Part shown: positions 7,093 to 15,502 of the stretch, in pieces | Layout: every line of letters begins with the position of its first letter | Numbering within the stretch: position 1 is the stretch's first letter | Notes under the pieces: model-generated | What the model was told of the DNA's origin: nothing | The model's input: the letters and a program-made list of their open reading frames with translations, nothing else | Database searches by the model: none | Virus record (IMG/VR): IMGVR_UViG_3300009183_000266 | Span: 1-29,544 of that record | Length of the DNA stretch: 29,544 nucleotides | Direction: 5' to 3' (one strand) | Source of the DNA: a virus | Program-made: the position numbers and the translations under genes

Positions 7093-7851
7093 GTGTCTGA
7101 ACCGGAACTAAGTCTGGTTTACAAGCTGGCCCCAGCACCGAGGGTTGACAATTCCGACTCTGGCGGGTTTGCTGGATACGCTTCGACATTCCATTTTCTT
7201 GATTACCACAATGACATCATCGCTCCAGGTGCTTACAAGGCTGATATCCAGAGGTTTATGTCCAAAGGGTTTATCGGTGGCGTGAATCACGACCATGCGA
7301 ATCCTATCGGCAAGCCAGTCGAACTCTTTGAGGATGCCAAAGGGCTGTTCCTCGAGGCGATTCTGGTGGATACGGTCAAGGCTCAGGAAGATCGCAAGCT
7401 CATCACGTCAGGCGTTGTCAAAGAGCTTTCTGTGGGCATCATCCCCCTGCAAATCAAGCGAATGACGAAGAAGGAAACGCTCGACTACTGGAAGAAGGCT
7501 GGATACAGCCCATCCGAAGAAGAGTTGATGCGATCCGAGAGCGGTTCACGCCTGATCAAACGAGCCAAACTTCTGGAAATCTCACCAGTTGCACTCGGTG
7601 CAAACGAGCAAACAGCCATCTCGTCCTTCAAAGCTGGGCGAAAGATCTCACAAACAACGGCAGACCTTCTGGCTCAAGTGTGCGCCCAGGTCAAAGCGTC
7701 CTACGAAATGCTTGAAACTCTGCTTGTCGATGCCGGAATCAAATCCGAATCGGAAGAAGAAGAAGCCGAAGCTCCGGCCCAGGCAAAAGTTGCAGTTGAA
7801 GACCCATTAAACGACCTTCTCGAAGCGTTTCGCGCCTACATCAAGGAGTAA
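7093..7851 (+). CDS. HK97-family prohead protease
   Basis: 252 residues starting at GTG with a GAGGAAAA Shine-Dalgarno. The family hallmarks are present: FAGYASTFHFLDYHNDIIAPGA (residues 26-47), the His in GGVNHDHANPIG (62-73), the catalytic Ser113 in VVKELSVGI (108-116), and a late LLEISPVALGANE motif. The serine protease trims the capsid protein's N-terminal domain and scaffold during head maturation. The C-terminal 70 residues are charged (SEEEEAEAPAQAK) and probably disordered. It sits directly upstream of the capsid gene, the standard order. Unusually, portal and terminase are not immediately upstream. Confidence 0.9.
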   Translation: MSEPELSLVYKLAPAPRVDNSDSGGFAGYASTFHFLDYHNDIIAPGAYKADIQRFMSKGFIGGVNHDHANPIGKPVELFEDAKGLFLEAILVDTVKAQEDRKLITSGVVKELSVGIIPLQIKRMTKKETLDYWKKAGYSPSEEELMRSESGSRLIKRAKLLEISPVALGANEQTAISSFKAGRKISQTTADLLAQVCAQVKASYEMLETLLVDAGIKSESEEEEAEAPAQAKVAVEDPLNDLLEAFRAYIKE

Positions 7852-7856
7852 TACCC

Positions 7857-9197
7857 ATGGCAGCATCGCCAAAATTGCGTGCTGAGTTCAAAAGTGCCTT
7901 TGCTGAGGCTGAAGCACTTCGGTTGAACGAAGATCGCAACGACGACCAGACAGCTCGCTACAAGGCAATCTTGCAAGAGACCCTGCCTACGCTCAAAGCC
8001 AAAATCGACGAAGCCGACGCACTCGACTCTGTCAATCTGGACGCTTACCGCGACCTGACCAACAAGTCTGTTGGTACGCCTTACAGTGGCTCAACACGCT
8101 CTGCCGGGTTCACGACGATCTCGGATTCAGGTGAGGTCCAAGACGATGGTCTGGGCATCCTGACAGAGAAACAAAACAAGTCGATCTCGACTCCAGAATA
8201 TGCCCGGGCCTTTAAGGCTTTCCTCCACTTTGGTGAAGACAAGCTCAAAAACAACTACGCTCGGACATTCAAAACGCTGGTCGAAGGCATCGACGAAGGT
8301 GCTGGCTATTTCGTACCACCTGACATGCTCAACGAAGTCATTCAGCGCAAGCCAGCCCCAACAACCCTGCGAGGTCGTGTTCGTCAGATCACCACCAACA
8401 GCAACCGTGTTGTCATGCTGCGTACCACCTTCCGCGACGATGTCTATACCAGCCCGATTCAGGGTATGTGGACAGGCGAAGCCGGAACACCAAGTGCTTC
8501 CCTTGAGCCAACCTTCGGTGAGGTCTCGATTCCAGTCCATGAGTACATGGGCCGAATTTCGATGTCCAACACGCTCCTGGAAGACTCAGGATTCAACTTG
8601 GAATCCTACTTCAATCAGGAACTGCAAACCTGGCTGGATCTCCACTACGAAAAGCACCTTGCTTACGGTACGGGTGTAGGCCAACCTCGGGGCATCTGGA
8701 ACTCGATTTCCAGCAGTTCGGGTGGCGAGGCAGGTAAATTCGGCTTCGTGACTGCATCTGGTTCTAGCTCGACGCTGGACGCCGATACGGTCAAGGCAAT
8801 GCGATTCAGCATCCTGCCGCAATACGCCCAACCCAACTTCAGCTTCGTGATGCACCAGCAAACAGCGAAGACTGTGAGCCTGTTCAAAGCGTCCAACGGT
8901 CAGTATCTGTTCCAGAGCGGTCAGAACTTCCCTGGCATCGTCCAGCCGATTCCTGACTCGATTGACGGGTTCCCAATCAGCTACTGCCAGTTCGCTCCTC
9001 TTCAGGGTACGAGTGGTAACGCAGTTGCGTTCTTCGGATCGCTTCAAGGCGTGTTCATGCCGATTCGTATGGGCTTATCCGTACGGGTTTTAAATGAAAT
9101 CGAAGCCGTGAACAATCGCCGTGTTTACCTCTTCCGTTTGCGTTGGGGTGCAGACACGATCCAAGAACAATACGGCAAATTCATCAAGGTATCTTGA
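7857..9197 (+). CDS. HK97-fold major capsid protein
   Basis: 446 residues with an AAGGAG Shine-Dalgarno. Residues 1 to about 125 are charged and helical, corresponding to the delta or scaffold domain removed by the protease. The mature part begins around the FKTLVEGIDEGAGYFVPPDM segment and carries typical capsid landmarks: FVPPDMLNEVI, the TGEAGTPSASLEPTFGEVSI E-loop/P-domain stretch, ISMSNTLLEDS, a YGTGVGQPRGIWNS loop, FVMHQQTAK, and a terminal RLRWGADTIQEQYGKFIKVS. It should form the icosahedral shell in the cytoplasm. Codon choice is regular, consistent with high expression. The 23-bp gap to the next gene contains a strong AGAGGAG. Confidence 0.95.
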   Translation: MAASPKLRAEFKSAFAEAEALRLNEDRNDDQTARYKAILQETLPTLKAKIDEADALDSVNLDAYRDLTNKSVGTPYSGSTRSAGFTTISDSGEVQDDGLGILTEKQNKSISTPEYARAFKAFLHFGEDKLKNNYARTFKTLVEGIDEGAGYFVPPDMLNEVIQRKPAPTTLRGRVRQITTNSNRVVMLRTTFRDDVYTSPIQGMWTGEAGTPSASLEPTFGEVSIPVHEYMGRISMSNTLLEDSGFNLESYFNQELQTWLDLHYEKHLAYGTGVGQPRGIWNSISSSSGGEAGKFGFVTASGSSSTLDADTVKAMRFSILPQYAQPNFSFVMHQQTAKTVSLFKASNGQYLFQSGQNFPGIVQPIPDSIDGFPISYCQFAPLQGTSGNAVAFFGSLQGVFMPIRMGLSVRVLNEIEAVNNRRVYLFRLRWGADTIQEQYGKFIKVS

Positions 9198-9220
9198 TAT
9201 AAGCACAAGAGGAGAACCAT

Positions 9221-9727
9221 ATGTCACGTCATAATCAGCTCTTAAGTAGTGTTCAAGTCAAGAACCTTGTGTTTACCTCGGGAAACAGCTCGTCTGTTCA
9301 GGTAAACAGTGCCAACGGACTCTTCGGTGGGGTGACCTTTCTGGTCAACTTCGCTCTGGCTGCATCCTCGGCAATCAAGGTTCAGGAATCAGCCGATGGT
9401 TCTACGTGGACTGACCTTACGGTCGGTTATCAGGTATCAACCACATTCGGTGCGCCAATCACTGCCGTCCCTGCTGTTCCTGGTGCTGCAATCTCTGCAT
9501 CTGCTACGACAGCTGCGACAAACCAGTTCCTGGCGATCAGCGTCAACCACCCAGGCAAGGACACTGCCGTCCAAACGTCAAACATAACTCCTTTTGTAAG
9601 CAAGCCTTACATGAGAGTTGTAGCGACAACTGGAACTGCCACTTACGGTGTTGCATTGCTGCATAACGCCAATCTGACTCCGGTTCCGCAACCTGATGTT
9701 GCCATCGAAGTCAAGGGAACCAACTGA
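9221..9727 (+). CDS. Probable head accessory or decoration protein
   Basis: 168 residues, Ala/Ser/Thr/Val-rich, almost all predicted beta strand, with no Cys. A strong Shine-Dalgarno (AGAGGAG) and its place right after the capsid gene, before a hairpin, suggest an abundant structural protein such as a capsid decoration protein. Motifs such as QESADGSTWTDL and KPYMRVVATTGTATYG resemble beta-sandwich virion proteins, but I do not recognise a family. The assignment is positional. Confidence 0.6.
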   Translation: MSRHNQLLSSVQVKNLVFTSGNSSSVQVNSANGLFGGVTFLVNFALAASSAIKVQESADGSTWTDLTVGYQVSTTFGAPITAVPAVPGAAISASATTAATNQFLAISVNHPGKDTAVQTSNITPFVSKPYMRVVATTGTATYGVALLHNANLTPVPQPDVAIEVKGTN

Positions 9728-9747
9728 TTCCCACCTTTCGGCCCTCT

Positions 9748-9772
9748 GGGGCGACCTTCGGGTCGTCCCTTT
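9748..9772 (+). terminator. UUCG-loop hairpin after the capsid genes (terminator or attenuator)
   Basis: A 9-bp stem (9748-9756 with 9761-9769, one G-T pair) closed by a TTCG tetraloop and followed by TTT. The short T run suggests partial termination or 3'-end stabilisation, so that head mRNA exceeds downstream tail mRNA. Confidence 0.6.
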
Positions 9773-9797
9773 GGGTTCGAGAGCTTAAGGAGACCTT

Positions 9798-10469
9798 GTG
9801 GATATTCTGCTGACTCTAAACGAATGCCTGACATATATTCCTGCCCTAGCGGATGCTCCATCGGCTACTGTACAGGTCTATATCGACGCTGCTTCAAGAT
9901 CAGTAGAGAAGTTCTGCAACCGAATTTTCCTATCCGACACAGTCACCGAGCGTTACGTTATCAATCAAAGCCAGCGTATCTACCTACGCAGAACACCAGT
10001 TACAAGCGTTTCCCGAGTCGCAATCTACCAGCAGTCAGACCCTGTCAAGGGCGATTCCTGCGGCTATGTGGACAGCTATAACTCTAGCGAAACAAACCTG
10101 ACCGAAACAAAGCTGGACATCAATCTCGAATACGTTCTTGAGCCATCCACGGGCGTGCTTACATTCGTTAATCCATATATAAACAGATTTAAGTCATTCA
10201 TCAAGCAAGATAACCCGTACAGTTTGCAATATTTTTACAAAGTCGATTACACGGGTGGTTTTAGCTCTTGCCCAGATCCCGTAAAACTTGCAATTGCCCA
10301 GCTCGTCAACAGCATGTATGCCGCCGCAAAATACGACAACGCCTTACAGTCAGAGCGAATCGGCGATTACTCGTACACGCGATCCAATTTTGACGCATTC
10401 CTTTCAGCACGAAACCCAGTCGCCCACTTGCTGTCCCCTTACGTGAGGTATTCGGTCAATGGCATTTGA
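9798..10469 (+). CDS. Head-tail connector (gp6-like adaptor)
   Basis: 223 residues starting at GTG 9798 after AAGGAG. The N-terminus resembles phage head-tail connector proteins: a first helix (LTLNECLTYI), then VQVYIDAASRSVEKFCNRIF, then a beta segment with RIYLRRTPVTSVSRVAIY. The C-terminal part ends in a helical region (PVKLAIAQLVNSMYAAAKYD and a following SERIGDYSYTR), also common in this family. Such adaptors form a 12-fold ring under the portal. The next gene overlaps its last 11 bp, and the whole head-completion set follows in order, which strengthens the call. Confidence 0.75.
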   Translation: MDILLTLNECLTYIPALADAPSATVQVYIDAASRSVEKFCNRIFLSDTVTERYVINQSQRIYLRRTPVTSVSRVAIYQQSDPVKGDSCGYVDSYNSSETNLTETKLDINLEYVLEPSTGVLTFVNPYINRFKSFIKQDNPYSLQYFYKVDYTGGFSSCPDPVKLAIAQLVNSMYAAAKYDNALQSERIGDYSYTRSNFDAFLSARNPVAHLLSPYVRYSVNGI

Positions 10470-10782
10470 CGACTTCCTCAACCAGACTGCCGTGATCAGC
10501 GAACTGCAATCCCTAAAGGATGTTCAGGGCGGCGTGTATCAATCTTGGATACCCGTTCTGACAGTCAAATGCCTTGTCCAGCCCAGGTCCGGTGGTGTTG
10601 ACCGTGAAGATGCCAAGGACGGTTCTGCTGCAACGCATAACATCCTGCTCAAAGGCTCGCGTAACCTTACGGCACGCAATCAGATAAAGGTTGGAACATA
10701 TGTTTATAACGTGGTAAGATGTAATGACTGGAATTCTTTGAGCCATCACACAACCGCTGAATGCGTAGTGGAGACATCCTGA
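10459..10782 (+). CDS. Head closure / head-tail joining protein
   Basis: 107 residues, small beta-barrel type. The pattern of an N-terminal MAFDDFLNQTAVI, a central VKCLVQPRSG, and a late RNQIKVGTYVYNVV strand followed by a short tail fits the SPP1 gp16-like head-tail adaptor family, which plugs the connector after packaging. It overlaps the connector gene by 11 bp and the gp10-like gene by one base (TGATG). Family assignment is by pattern and order, not by a catalytic motif. Confidence 0.7.
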   Translation: MAFDDFLNQTAVISELQSLKDVQGGVYQSWIPVLTVKCLVQPRSGGVDREDAKDGSAATHNILLKGSRNLTARNQIKVGTYVYNVVRCNDWNSLSHHTTAECVVETS

Positions 10783-11633
10783 TGGATATTAACTCCGCAA
10801 TGAAACTGATTAATCAGATCGCAAAGAGCGGCGTAACGTCCGGTTCCAGCCAGAGCATGCCTCAAAAGGCCTCGAAGCAATGGATCTCAGCAAACAATGA
10901 TGTTCACAAGATCAATTCCGCTGCCTTGGATGCTGTCGCAGAACACGCTGTGAAGCGGGTGAAAAGGTCGTTGAGCCTAAAGTACCCACCTTCATCCCTT
11001 CCAGGTGAAGCCCCTGCAAGAAGAACTGGAACACTCCAGGATTCAATTCACTGGCGAAGAGGCGTAGAATCCCGTCAATTCCCAGGACCAGCCAGCAATT
11101 CTGCCAGTGATGAAATGCGATTTGCCTCTAAGAAGCCAGCAGATTATGCATGGCGAGAGAAGATCCAAAGAGAAGGCTTCAGCGACAAATCGATGATTAC
11201 GCCTTATCCCGCCAGAAAGCCGCCTTCCATTGGAACGCGAATCATTCAGGTGAATCCTCGGGCTGTTGATGAATCAGAACGCAGTCGCCTTGAGTATTAC
11301 AGCTATTTCCTTGAATCAGGCTGGTGGTCCAAGGGTAACGATGGGTTTGGCGACAAACGACCTAAAAGCGAAGGCTCAGGCAAGAAAATCAAACGGCAGT
11401 CTGTTCCCAAGAGCGAGAAGCGGGATGGCCCGAAGTGGAACCCACCCAGACCTTACCTCTCGAGGCTAGCCTGGCCGGGAATTGCAAAGGAACTGGAGGG
11501 AGTCTACAAGGATTACCTGAGAGACAAACTTCCAGCTGCATTCAAATCGCTCGCAGATAAAGCGACCCTCAAGGTCACTTACAACCGTGGTCTTCGTGTT
11601 CCGTACATTTCCGACAACAAAAATCGTCTCTAG
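10782..11633 (+). CDS. HK97 gp10-like minor tail / tail-completion protein
   Basis: 283 residues from the ATG at 10782, preferred over 10761 because of the TGATG coupling. The gp10 signature is present: a helix ending HAVKRVKRSLSLKYP, then PSSLPGEAPARRTGTLQDSI (about residues 68-87), the usual 'PG.P....TG.L..SI' motif. A later PRPYLSRLA motif followed by a C-terminal helix also matches. It is longer than the typical 110-170 residues because of an insertion (about residues 90-215), rich in Lys/Arg/Ser/Gly, that may be a flexible surface loop. It acts at the head-tail interface. Confidence 0.75.
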   Translation: MDINSAMKLINQIAKSGVTSGSSQSMPQKASKQWISANNDVHKINSAALDAVAEHAVKRVKRSLSLKYPPSSLPGEAPARRTGTLQDSIHWRRGVESRQFPGPASNSASDEMRFASKKPADYAWREKIQREGFSDKSMITPYPARKPPSIGTRIIQVNPRAVDESERSRLEYYSYFLESGWWSKGNDGFGDKRPKSEGSGKKIKRQSVPKSEKRDGPKWNPPRPYLSRLAWPGIAKELEGVYKDYLRDKLPAAFKSLADKATLKVTYNRGLRVPYISDNKNRL

Positions 11634-11648
11634 GGGTGGGTTTCGTAA

Positions 11649-12215
11649 ATGCCAACCTCAATCGGCACTGACACTGGTAATAACGGTACTACTACAGGGG
11701 GAACCTCCATGGCTATGACAGCTTCCGGCGTAATCAGCGCATCCACCAGCATGACCTTGACCGATTCGGACGTGAACAGCACATCCACGGTCACCCAAAG
11801 CAATTCGCTATCATCCGTCACTCGGCCTTCTACAGGGGTTCCCGCCTCGCCTACAGCGACAGAACTCACCTACATGTATGCCGACCGGATCTTCAAGAAA
11901 ACTTATACGGGCATCGCGGCCAATGCGACAACAACCGTATCGCTCAGTTCATTCCCAGACTTGTTCTGTAACACTGGCACAATCTCCAAGATCAACTCTG
12001 TCAGCGTCAAGAACAACTCCAATGTGCCGATCAATTTTGTCTTTGACAACCTGACAGGTGCTACGGGCGACATCATCAAGGTTCCGTCCTACGGATATGC
12101 ACAAGTCGGCGCACCATTAGACGGGATCACCGTTACAGCCGCCAACTTTACGTTGACGTGTGCCACAGCTAACTCCACAGCCGATGCCGTTGTGACAATT
12201 GCATACCAACGATGA
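11649..12215 (+). CDS. Ser/Thr-rich probable virion protein, unknown family
   Basis: 188 residues. The first 70 are low-complexity Ser/Thr/Gly/Val, and the rest is predicted beta (VSVKNNSNVPINFVFDNLTG, then a YGYAQVGAPLDGITVTAANF strand pair). No Cys pattern, membrane segment or catalytic motif. The Shine-Dalgarno is GGGGTGGG. It overlaps the next gene by 4 bp (ATGA). A shorter start cannot be excluded because the N-terminus is low-complexity. Its place between gp10-like and tail-terminator genes suggests a tail or neck structural component. Confidence 0.6.
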   Translation: MPTSIGTDTGNNGTTTGGTSMAMTASGVISASTSMTLTDSDVNSTSTVTQSNSLSSVTRPSTGVPASPTATELTYMYADRIFKKTYTGIAANATTTVSLSSFPDLFCNTGTISKINSVSVKNNSNVPINFVFDNLTGATGDIIKVPSYGYAQVGAPLDGITVTAANFTLTCATANSTADAVVTIAYQR

Positions 12216-12580
12216 TTCCATTCGCCCAGATCGTCAACCGCTGGACAGCTTATTCAGTAGCTCCGATGTATGTCGGGGCTATTCCTGAAGGCTTGTTCCC
12301 ACCTTACGCAGCACTAAACGTGGTGCAAAGCAACCAGGTGACACTTAGCGGAAACGCGATTCTATGGACGGAGTCTCTTCTGCAATTGAGCGTGGCTCAC
12401 ACAACACTTGCGAACTGCGAGTCTCTGGCTGATCAAGCGATCCAGACTTATGACCGTAAGCAGTTTGCCGGAGTTGCCGACATGACCTTGCTCAATCGAG
12501 CCACATCTTACAGCGAACAGCCTAATCTCACAGGCAACCGCATATGGACAGCGACTTTGGAATTCCGAGTCAGACACTAA
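12212..12580 (+). CDS. Tail terminator protein (gpU / gp17-like)
   Basis: 122 residues with the layout of siphophage tail-terminator proteins: an N-terminal helix (MIPFAQIVNRWTAY), a short strand-loop with GAIPEGLFPPYAALNVV, a beta strand with LLQLSVAHTT, an amphipathic helix (LANCESLADQAIQTYD), and a closing strand (WTATLEFRVRH). These ring proteins stop tail-tube polymerisation and join tail to head. The position directly before the tail-tube gene is canonical. It overlaps the upstream gene (ATGA). Confidence 0.7.
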   Translation: MIPFAQIVNRWTAYSVAPMYVGAIPEGLFPPYAALNVVQSNQVTLSGNAILWTESLLQLSVAHTTLANCESLADQAIQTYDRKQFAGVADMTLLNRATSYSEQPNLTGNRIWTATLEFRVRH

Positions 12581-12601
12581 TATCCCACCAAGGAGACTCC
12601 G

Positions 12602-13195
12602 ATGGCAGTAACGCCAAGACCAACGCCAATTGACAAATACGCTCTCGGGCGTAACTCATCAATCACTATCTGGTTTGATCATACGTCTGCGGCTGGAGTT
12701 GTGACTCCCGTAGCTTTTGAAGTCTGTATCTCTGAGGGGAGTATCTCTCTGGACACGGATACCATTGAAATCAACTCCAATTGCCAAAACGGGTGGAAGG
12801 TTAAACTTCCTGGACTCAAGTCTGGAACAGCATCTTTCACTGGCTATATCGCATCTTCGGTCTCGAAGACTCCTGGCCCTGGCATGACCGAGAACACGGG
12901 CGTAGCAACAAGCATGTACGACATCATGTCGTATCTTGGACAAACCTGTTACCTATATATCAACACAGTCCAAGACCCTGACGCATCAGACGCCAACGTA
13001 GAATACCCATTAAGCCTGATCCCACCCGGGTCAACCGCTGCTGGTACTGAGCAGAAGAACGGATTCTTTAAGACGGGCAGCGTAACCATCAGTCCTGATG
13101 ATGCTGTCAAGGTCTCTATGGCTGTAGAACTCTCCGGTGCGCAGCACGTCACTGGCTTCGTTGCAGCATCGACGCTTTTCCCAGCTCCCGTTTAA
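12602..13195 (+). CDS. Major tail tube protein
   Basis: 197 residues with AAGGAG 8 nt before the ATG. Predicted all-beta with the order seen in siphophage tube proteins: an early strand after a Ser-Ile-Thr-Ile segment, a loop with EGSISLDTDTIEINSNCQNG (about residues 43-62), and a GFFKTGSVTISPDDAVKVSM region near the C-terminus. It ends in a Pro/Val tail. It lies between the terminator and the frameshifted chaperones, exactly where the tube gene is expected. It polymerises into the tail tube around the tape measure. Confidence 0.75.
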   Translation: MAVTPRPTPIDKYALGRNSSITIWFDHTSAAGVVTPVAFEVCISEGSISLDTDTIEINSNCQNGWKVKLPGLKSGTASFTGYIASSVSKTPGPGMTENTGVATSMYDIMSYLGQTCYLYINTVQDPDASDANVEYPLSLIPPGSTAAGTEQKNGFFKTGSVTISPDDAVKVSMAVELSGAQHVTGFVAASTLFPAPV

Positions 13196-13222
13196 TCATC
13201 CACTTGAAAGGTGGGATCTACC

Positions 13223-13672
13223 ATGTCAGAAGCATTTTACGTCGACAAGCTGGCTAACTCTGGAATCGAAGTCAAGATGGCAGGGGCGACCTTCCGGGTT
13301 CGTCAGCTTACACTTCGCGATCAGGGCGTTCTTCAGGCAATCATCCGCAAACTGCAACCATTCCCATCAGAAAAGGCCAAGAAGCTGGTCATCGGAATGG
13401 ACAAGCAAGTTGCGGGAGATGTGATGAAGGAAGCCTTGAAAGCCGACCTTTTCTATCCGACTCCGGTGGCATCCCCAGAAGGATTGCAATTACTGGTCAA
13501 CTCAGACGAAGGCCAGAAGGCACTCTTGAAAGCCGCAATTGGTCGTAACGAGGGTGTCTCTGATTCCACGATTGAAGATCTGTATGGGGAACTCTCCTAC
13601 GCAGAATTCATGCGGATTGCTGCTATTGCAGTCTCTGGGGAAGATCCAGACAACGACCCAAAAGCGGAATGA
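13223..13672 (+). CDS. Tail assembly chaperone (gpG-like)
   Basis: 149 residues from the ATG at 13223, chosen over 13211 because it has a GAAAGGTGGG Shine-Dalgarno. The N-terminus has a short beta hairpin (IEVKMAGATFRVRQLTLRDQ), and the rest is helical. A gpG-like chaperone role follows from position after the tail tube, small helical architecture, and the frameshift signal near its end. The protein ends PDNDPKAE; a -1 slip at the CCCAAAA sequence (13657-13663) would fuse it to the next ORF to make a 214-residue product, as in the lambda G/GT pair. It should bind the tape measure during tail assembly. Confidence 0.75.
   Translation: MSEAFYVDKLANSGIEVKMAGATFRVRQLTLRDQGVLQAIIRKLQPFPSEKAKKLVIGMDKQVAGDVMKEALKADLFYPTPVASPEGLQLLVNSDEGQKALLKAAIGRNEGVSDSTIEDLYGELSYAEFMRIAAIAVSGEDPDNDPKAE
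13657..13663 (+). promoter_or_regulatory. Programmed -1 ribosomal frameshift slippery site (CCCAAAA)
   Basis: In the zero frame the codons read C CCA AAA. Slipping back gives CCC AAA, after which the ribosome reads AGC GGA ATG, continuous with the frame of the ORF at 13669. This is a canonical X XXY YYZ heptamer nine bases before the zero-frame stop TGA (13670-13672). No convincing long pseudoknot was found by eye downstream. Confidence 0.75.
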
Positions 13673-13866
13673 GCAGCGGTTCGCATAAAGGTGATTCAGG
13701 AATGAATTATCAGAAGTTGATCAAGAATCTTGTGGTCGATGGGCATATGTCCTTCCATGAGGTTCTTGATTTAACTCCTTTACAGATCGCTGCTCTCATG
13801 GCCGAAAACACTGTCCCGCCAGGCGAAGTTGATCCAGATCTATACCGGAGAATTGTAAATGGCTGA
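13669..13866 (+). CDS. Tail assembly chaperone C-terminal extension (gpT-like), reached by -1 frameshift
   Basis: The 65-codon frame from ATG 13669 is most likely the T-like extension of the upstream chaperone, produced as a G-T fusion of about 214 residues. It is helical (LIKNLVVDGHMSFHEVLDLT, then PLQIAALMAENTV), like T domains that recruit the tail tube protein. The upstream product stops at 13672, and the slippery heptamer puts the frames in register. Independent initiation at 13702 (behind AAAGGTGATTCAGG) is possible. It overlaps the next gene by 8 bp. Confidence 0.7.
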   Translation: MSSGSHKGDSGMNYQKLIKNLVVDGHMSFHEVLDLTPLQIAALMAENTVPPGEVDPDLYRRIVNG

Positions 13867-15499
13867 CCCAACCCCTTTTTGGAAAATCAATCCTCCGACC
13901 CCGACTACTGTAGCTGGAATCCCATACAATCAAATTGATAAAATTCCAGACGAACCAAGCGATGTAGATATTTCATGGCTCGACCCAGGCATCATTCAGT
14001 CGCACACTCGATACTGGTTCCCTGATATGTCTGGTTGGCGTGTAGGTTACGGCAAAAACGGATTGACGAGTTGTCAGCAGTCGTGGGTTGCTCCTTGGAA
14101 GTGTAAGGTTGAAGCAGATAGCGAAGATGGTCGTCCTACTGAGAAAGCCAGTGTGGCTTATCTGCCAGTCGTCCTCAGGCAAATGCTGAGTTGGAATCGC
14201 GAGCGATATTCTTACTACAATAAGTTCTGGGATACGGATATTGCCAACGATAAAGACCTTCGCAGCCATGGAAAGAACCAGTACAGAAATTTAGTGATTA
14301 CGGATATCGAGCTTATACCGAGAACGGATCTACTCGACTCGCAGTCGGAATCCAAGATTGTATCGGACACGGGGACTCGGACTTCGCTTGGAGTAATGTC
14401 GAACACTGGGGATGCAACTCGTTGGGATAAGGATAATGCGGATGTTCTTGAGTTTACCCGAATGGTTCAGCAGCAACTCCGTATGACGACCACAGGTGGA
14501 ATAGAGACAGACTTCTTGAAGAACTATCAGCAACCGTTTCCACGCATCCGCTCTCAGTTCTGGCAGATTAATATCACTTGGCAACCTGATCCGTACCAGA
14601 ACAGATATGGAATTCGTTACGCAAAAATCGACATACAGCCTTCGTTGCGAATGGAGTCGCTCAAGAACGTACCAATGGGAGTTGTTCCCACCAGGTCTGA
14701 TGGGCAACCGGAATTTACCCTCATAGATCCTAACGTGATCGTGATTCCTAAAGGAACTCCAGGTGGAGACCAGTCCGACCCAGGGAACATGAATCTGTTC
14801 GCACCTGTAGATTACATGGGTAAGCCGGAATGGATTCAGCCAATATCAACAGGATTTCCTGTCAGAGAACCTCAGATCACTTTCAAGGTGTCGTACCCGT
14901 GGGTTAGCCTCAAAGACTTGTTGAACGCCGGTCCTATTGGCAATCCTAAGCAGTTAGACTTAAATAGCAAAACAGGATTTGCTGGAGAAGTTAGCCCGCT
15001 ATTAACACCTGAAGGTCTGTACATCGGATGTGTCAACAAGAAATCTTTCTTGGGGTATTCTAGGGGCAGAGTATTATATAATTCCGCAGAGATCACTGAA
15101 TCTACAAGTCCGATCACGGGGAAGATTGGCTACGAGATCTCGCACGAATTTATCGTCAATCCTAACATGGAATGGAACCAGACGAGATATACGGGCGATT
15201 ATCAGCCAACACCAGACTCGGTAGCCAAGTGGTACAGCAGAAAGACCGCTCCAGCCATAGTTGCATTCAATGTAAACGAAGTCCCTGCGGATACTAGCAC
15301 TCCATCATTTAATACTGGCTACGTAGTGCAAATGCTTCCAGCCGCCGGAGGCAGACGTGTTTTCCGAGTAAAGATGGCAGGAGCAGACGATTTTCAAGCC
15401 GTATACCCTTACCCGTACAAGGAATTCAAGAATCTTCTTTACTACGGGATGGTTGGCGACAAAATCTTCTTTGACCCAGAACTAACCATAGAGGGCTGA
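13859..15499 (+). CDS. Large tail-region protein of unknown family
   Basis: 546 residues, not recognised. It is Trp/Tyr/Pro-rich, largely beta in prediction, without signal peptide, membrane segment or Cys motif. Aromatic-rich stretches occur at RYWFPDMSGWRVGYGKNG (about 51-68) and FWQINITWQPDPYQNRYG (about 236-253). The position between the chaperones and the tape measure is odd, because siphophages usually have the tape measure directly after G/GT. It could be a distal tail or baseplate component, or a second tail-tip protein. It overlaps the chaperone extension by 8 bp, and the tape measure starts 3 bp after its stop. Confidence 0.6.
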   Translation: MADPTPFWKINPPTPTTVAGIPYNQIDKIPDEPSDVDISWLDPGIIQSHTRYWFPDMSGWRVGYGKNGLTSCQQSWVAPWKCKVEADSEDGRPTEKASVAYLPVVLRQMLSWNRERYSYYNKFWDTDIANDKDLRSHGKNQYRNLVITDIELIPRTDLLDSQSESKIVSDTGTRTSLGVMSNTGDATRWDKDNADVLEFTRMVQQQLRMTTTGGIETDFLKNYQQPFPRIRSQFWQINITWQPDPYQNRYGIRYAKIDIQPSLRMESLKNVPMGVVPTRSDGQPEFTLIDPNVIVIPKGTPGGDQSDPGNMNLFAPVDYMGKPEWIQPISTGFPVREPQITFKVSYPWVSLKDLLNAGPIGNPKQLDLNSKTGFAGEVSPLLTPEGLYIGCVNKKSFLGYSRGRVLYNSAEITESTSPITGKIGYEISHEFIVNPNMEWNQTRYTGDYQPTPDSVAKWYSRKTAPAIVAFNVNEVPADTSTPSFNTGYVVQMLPAAGGRRVFRVKMAGADDFQAVYPYPYKEFKNLLYYGMVGDKIFFDPELTIEG

Positions 15500-15502
15500 T
15501 CC

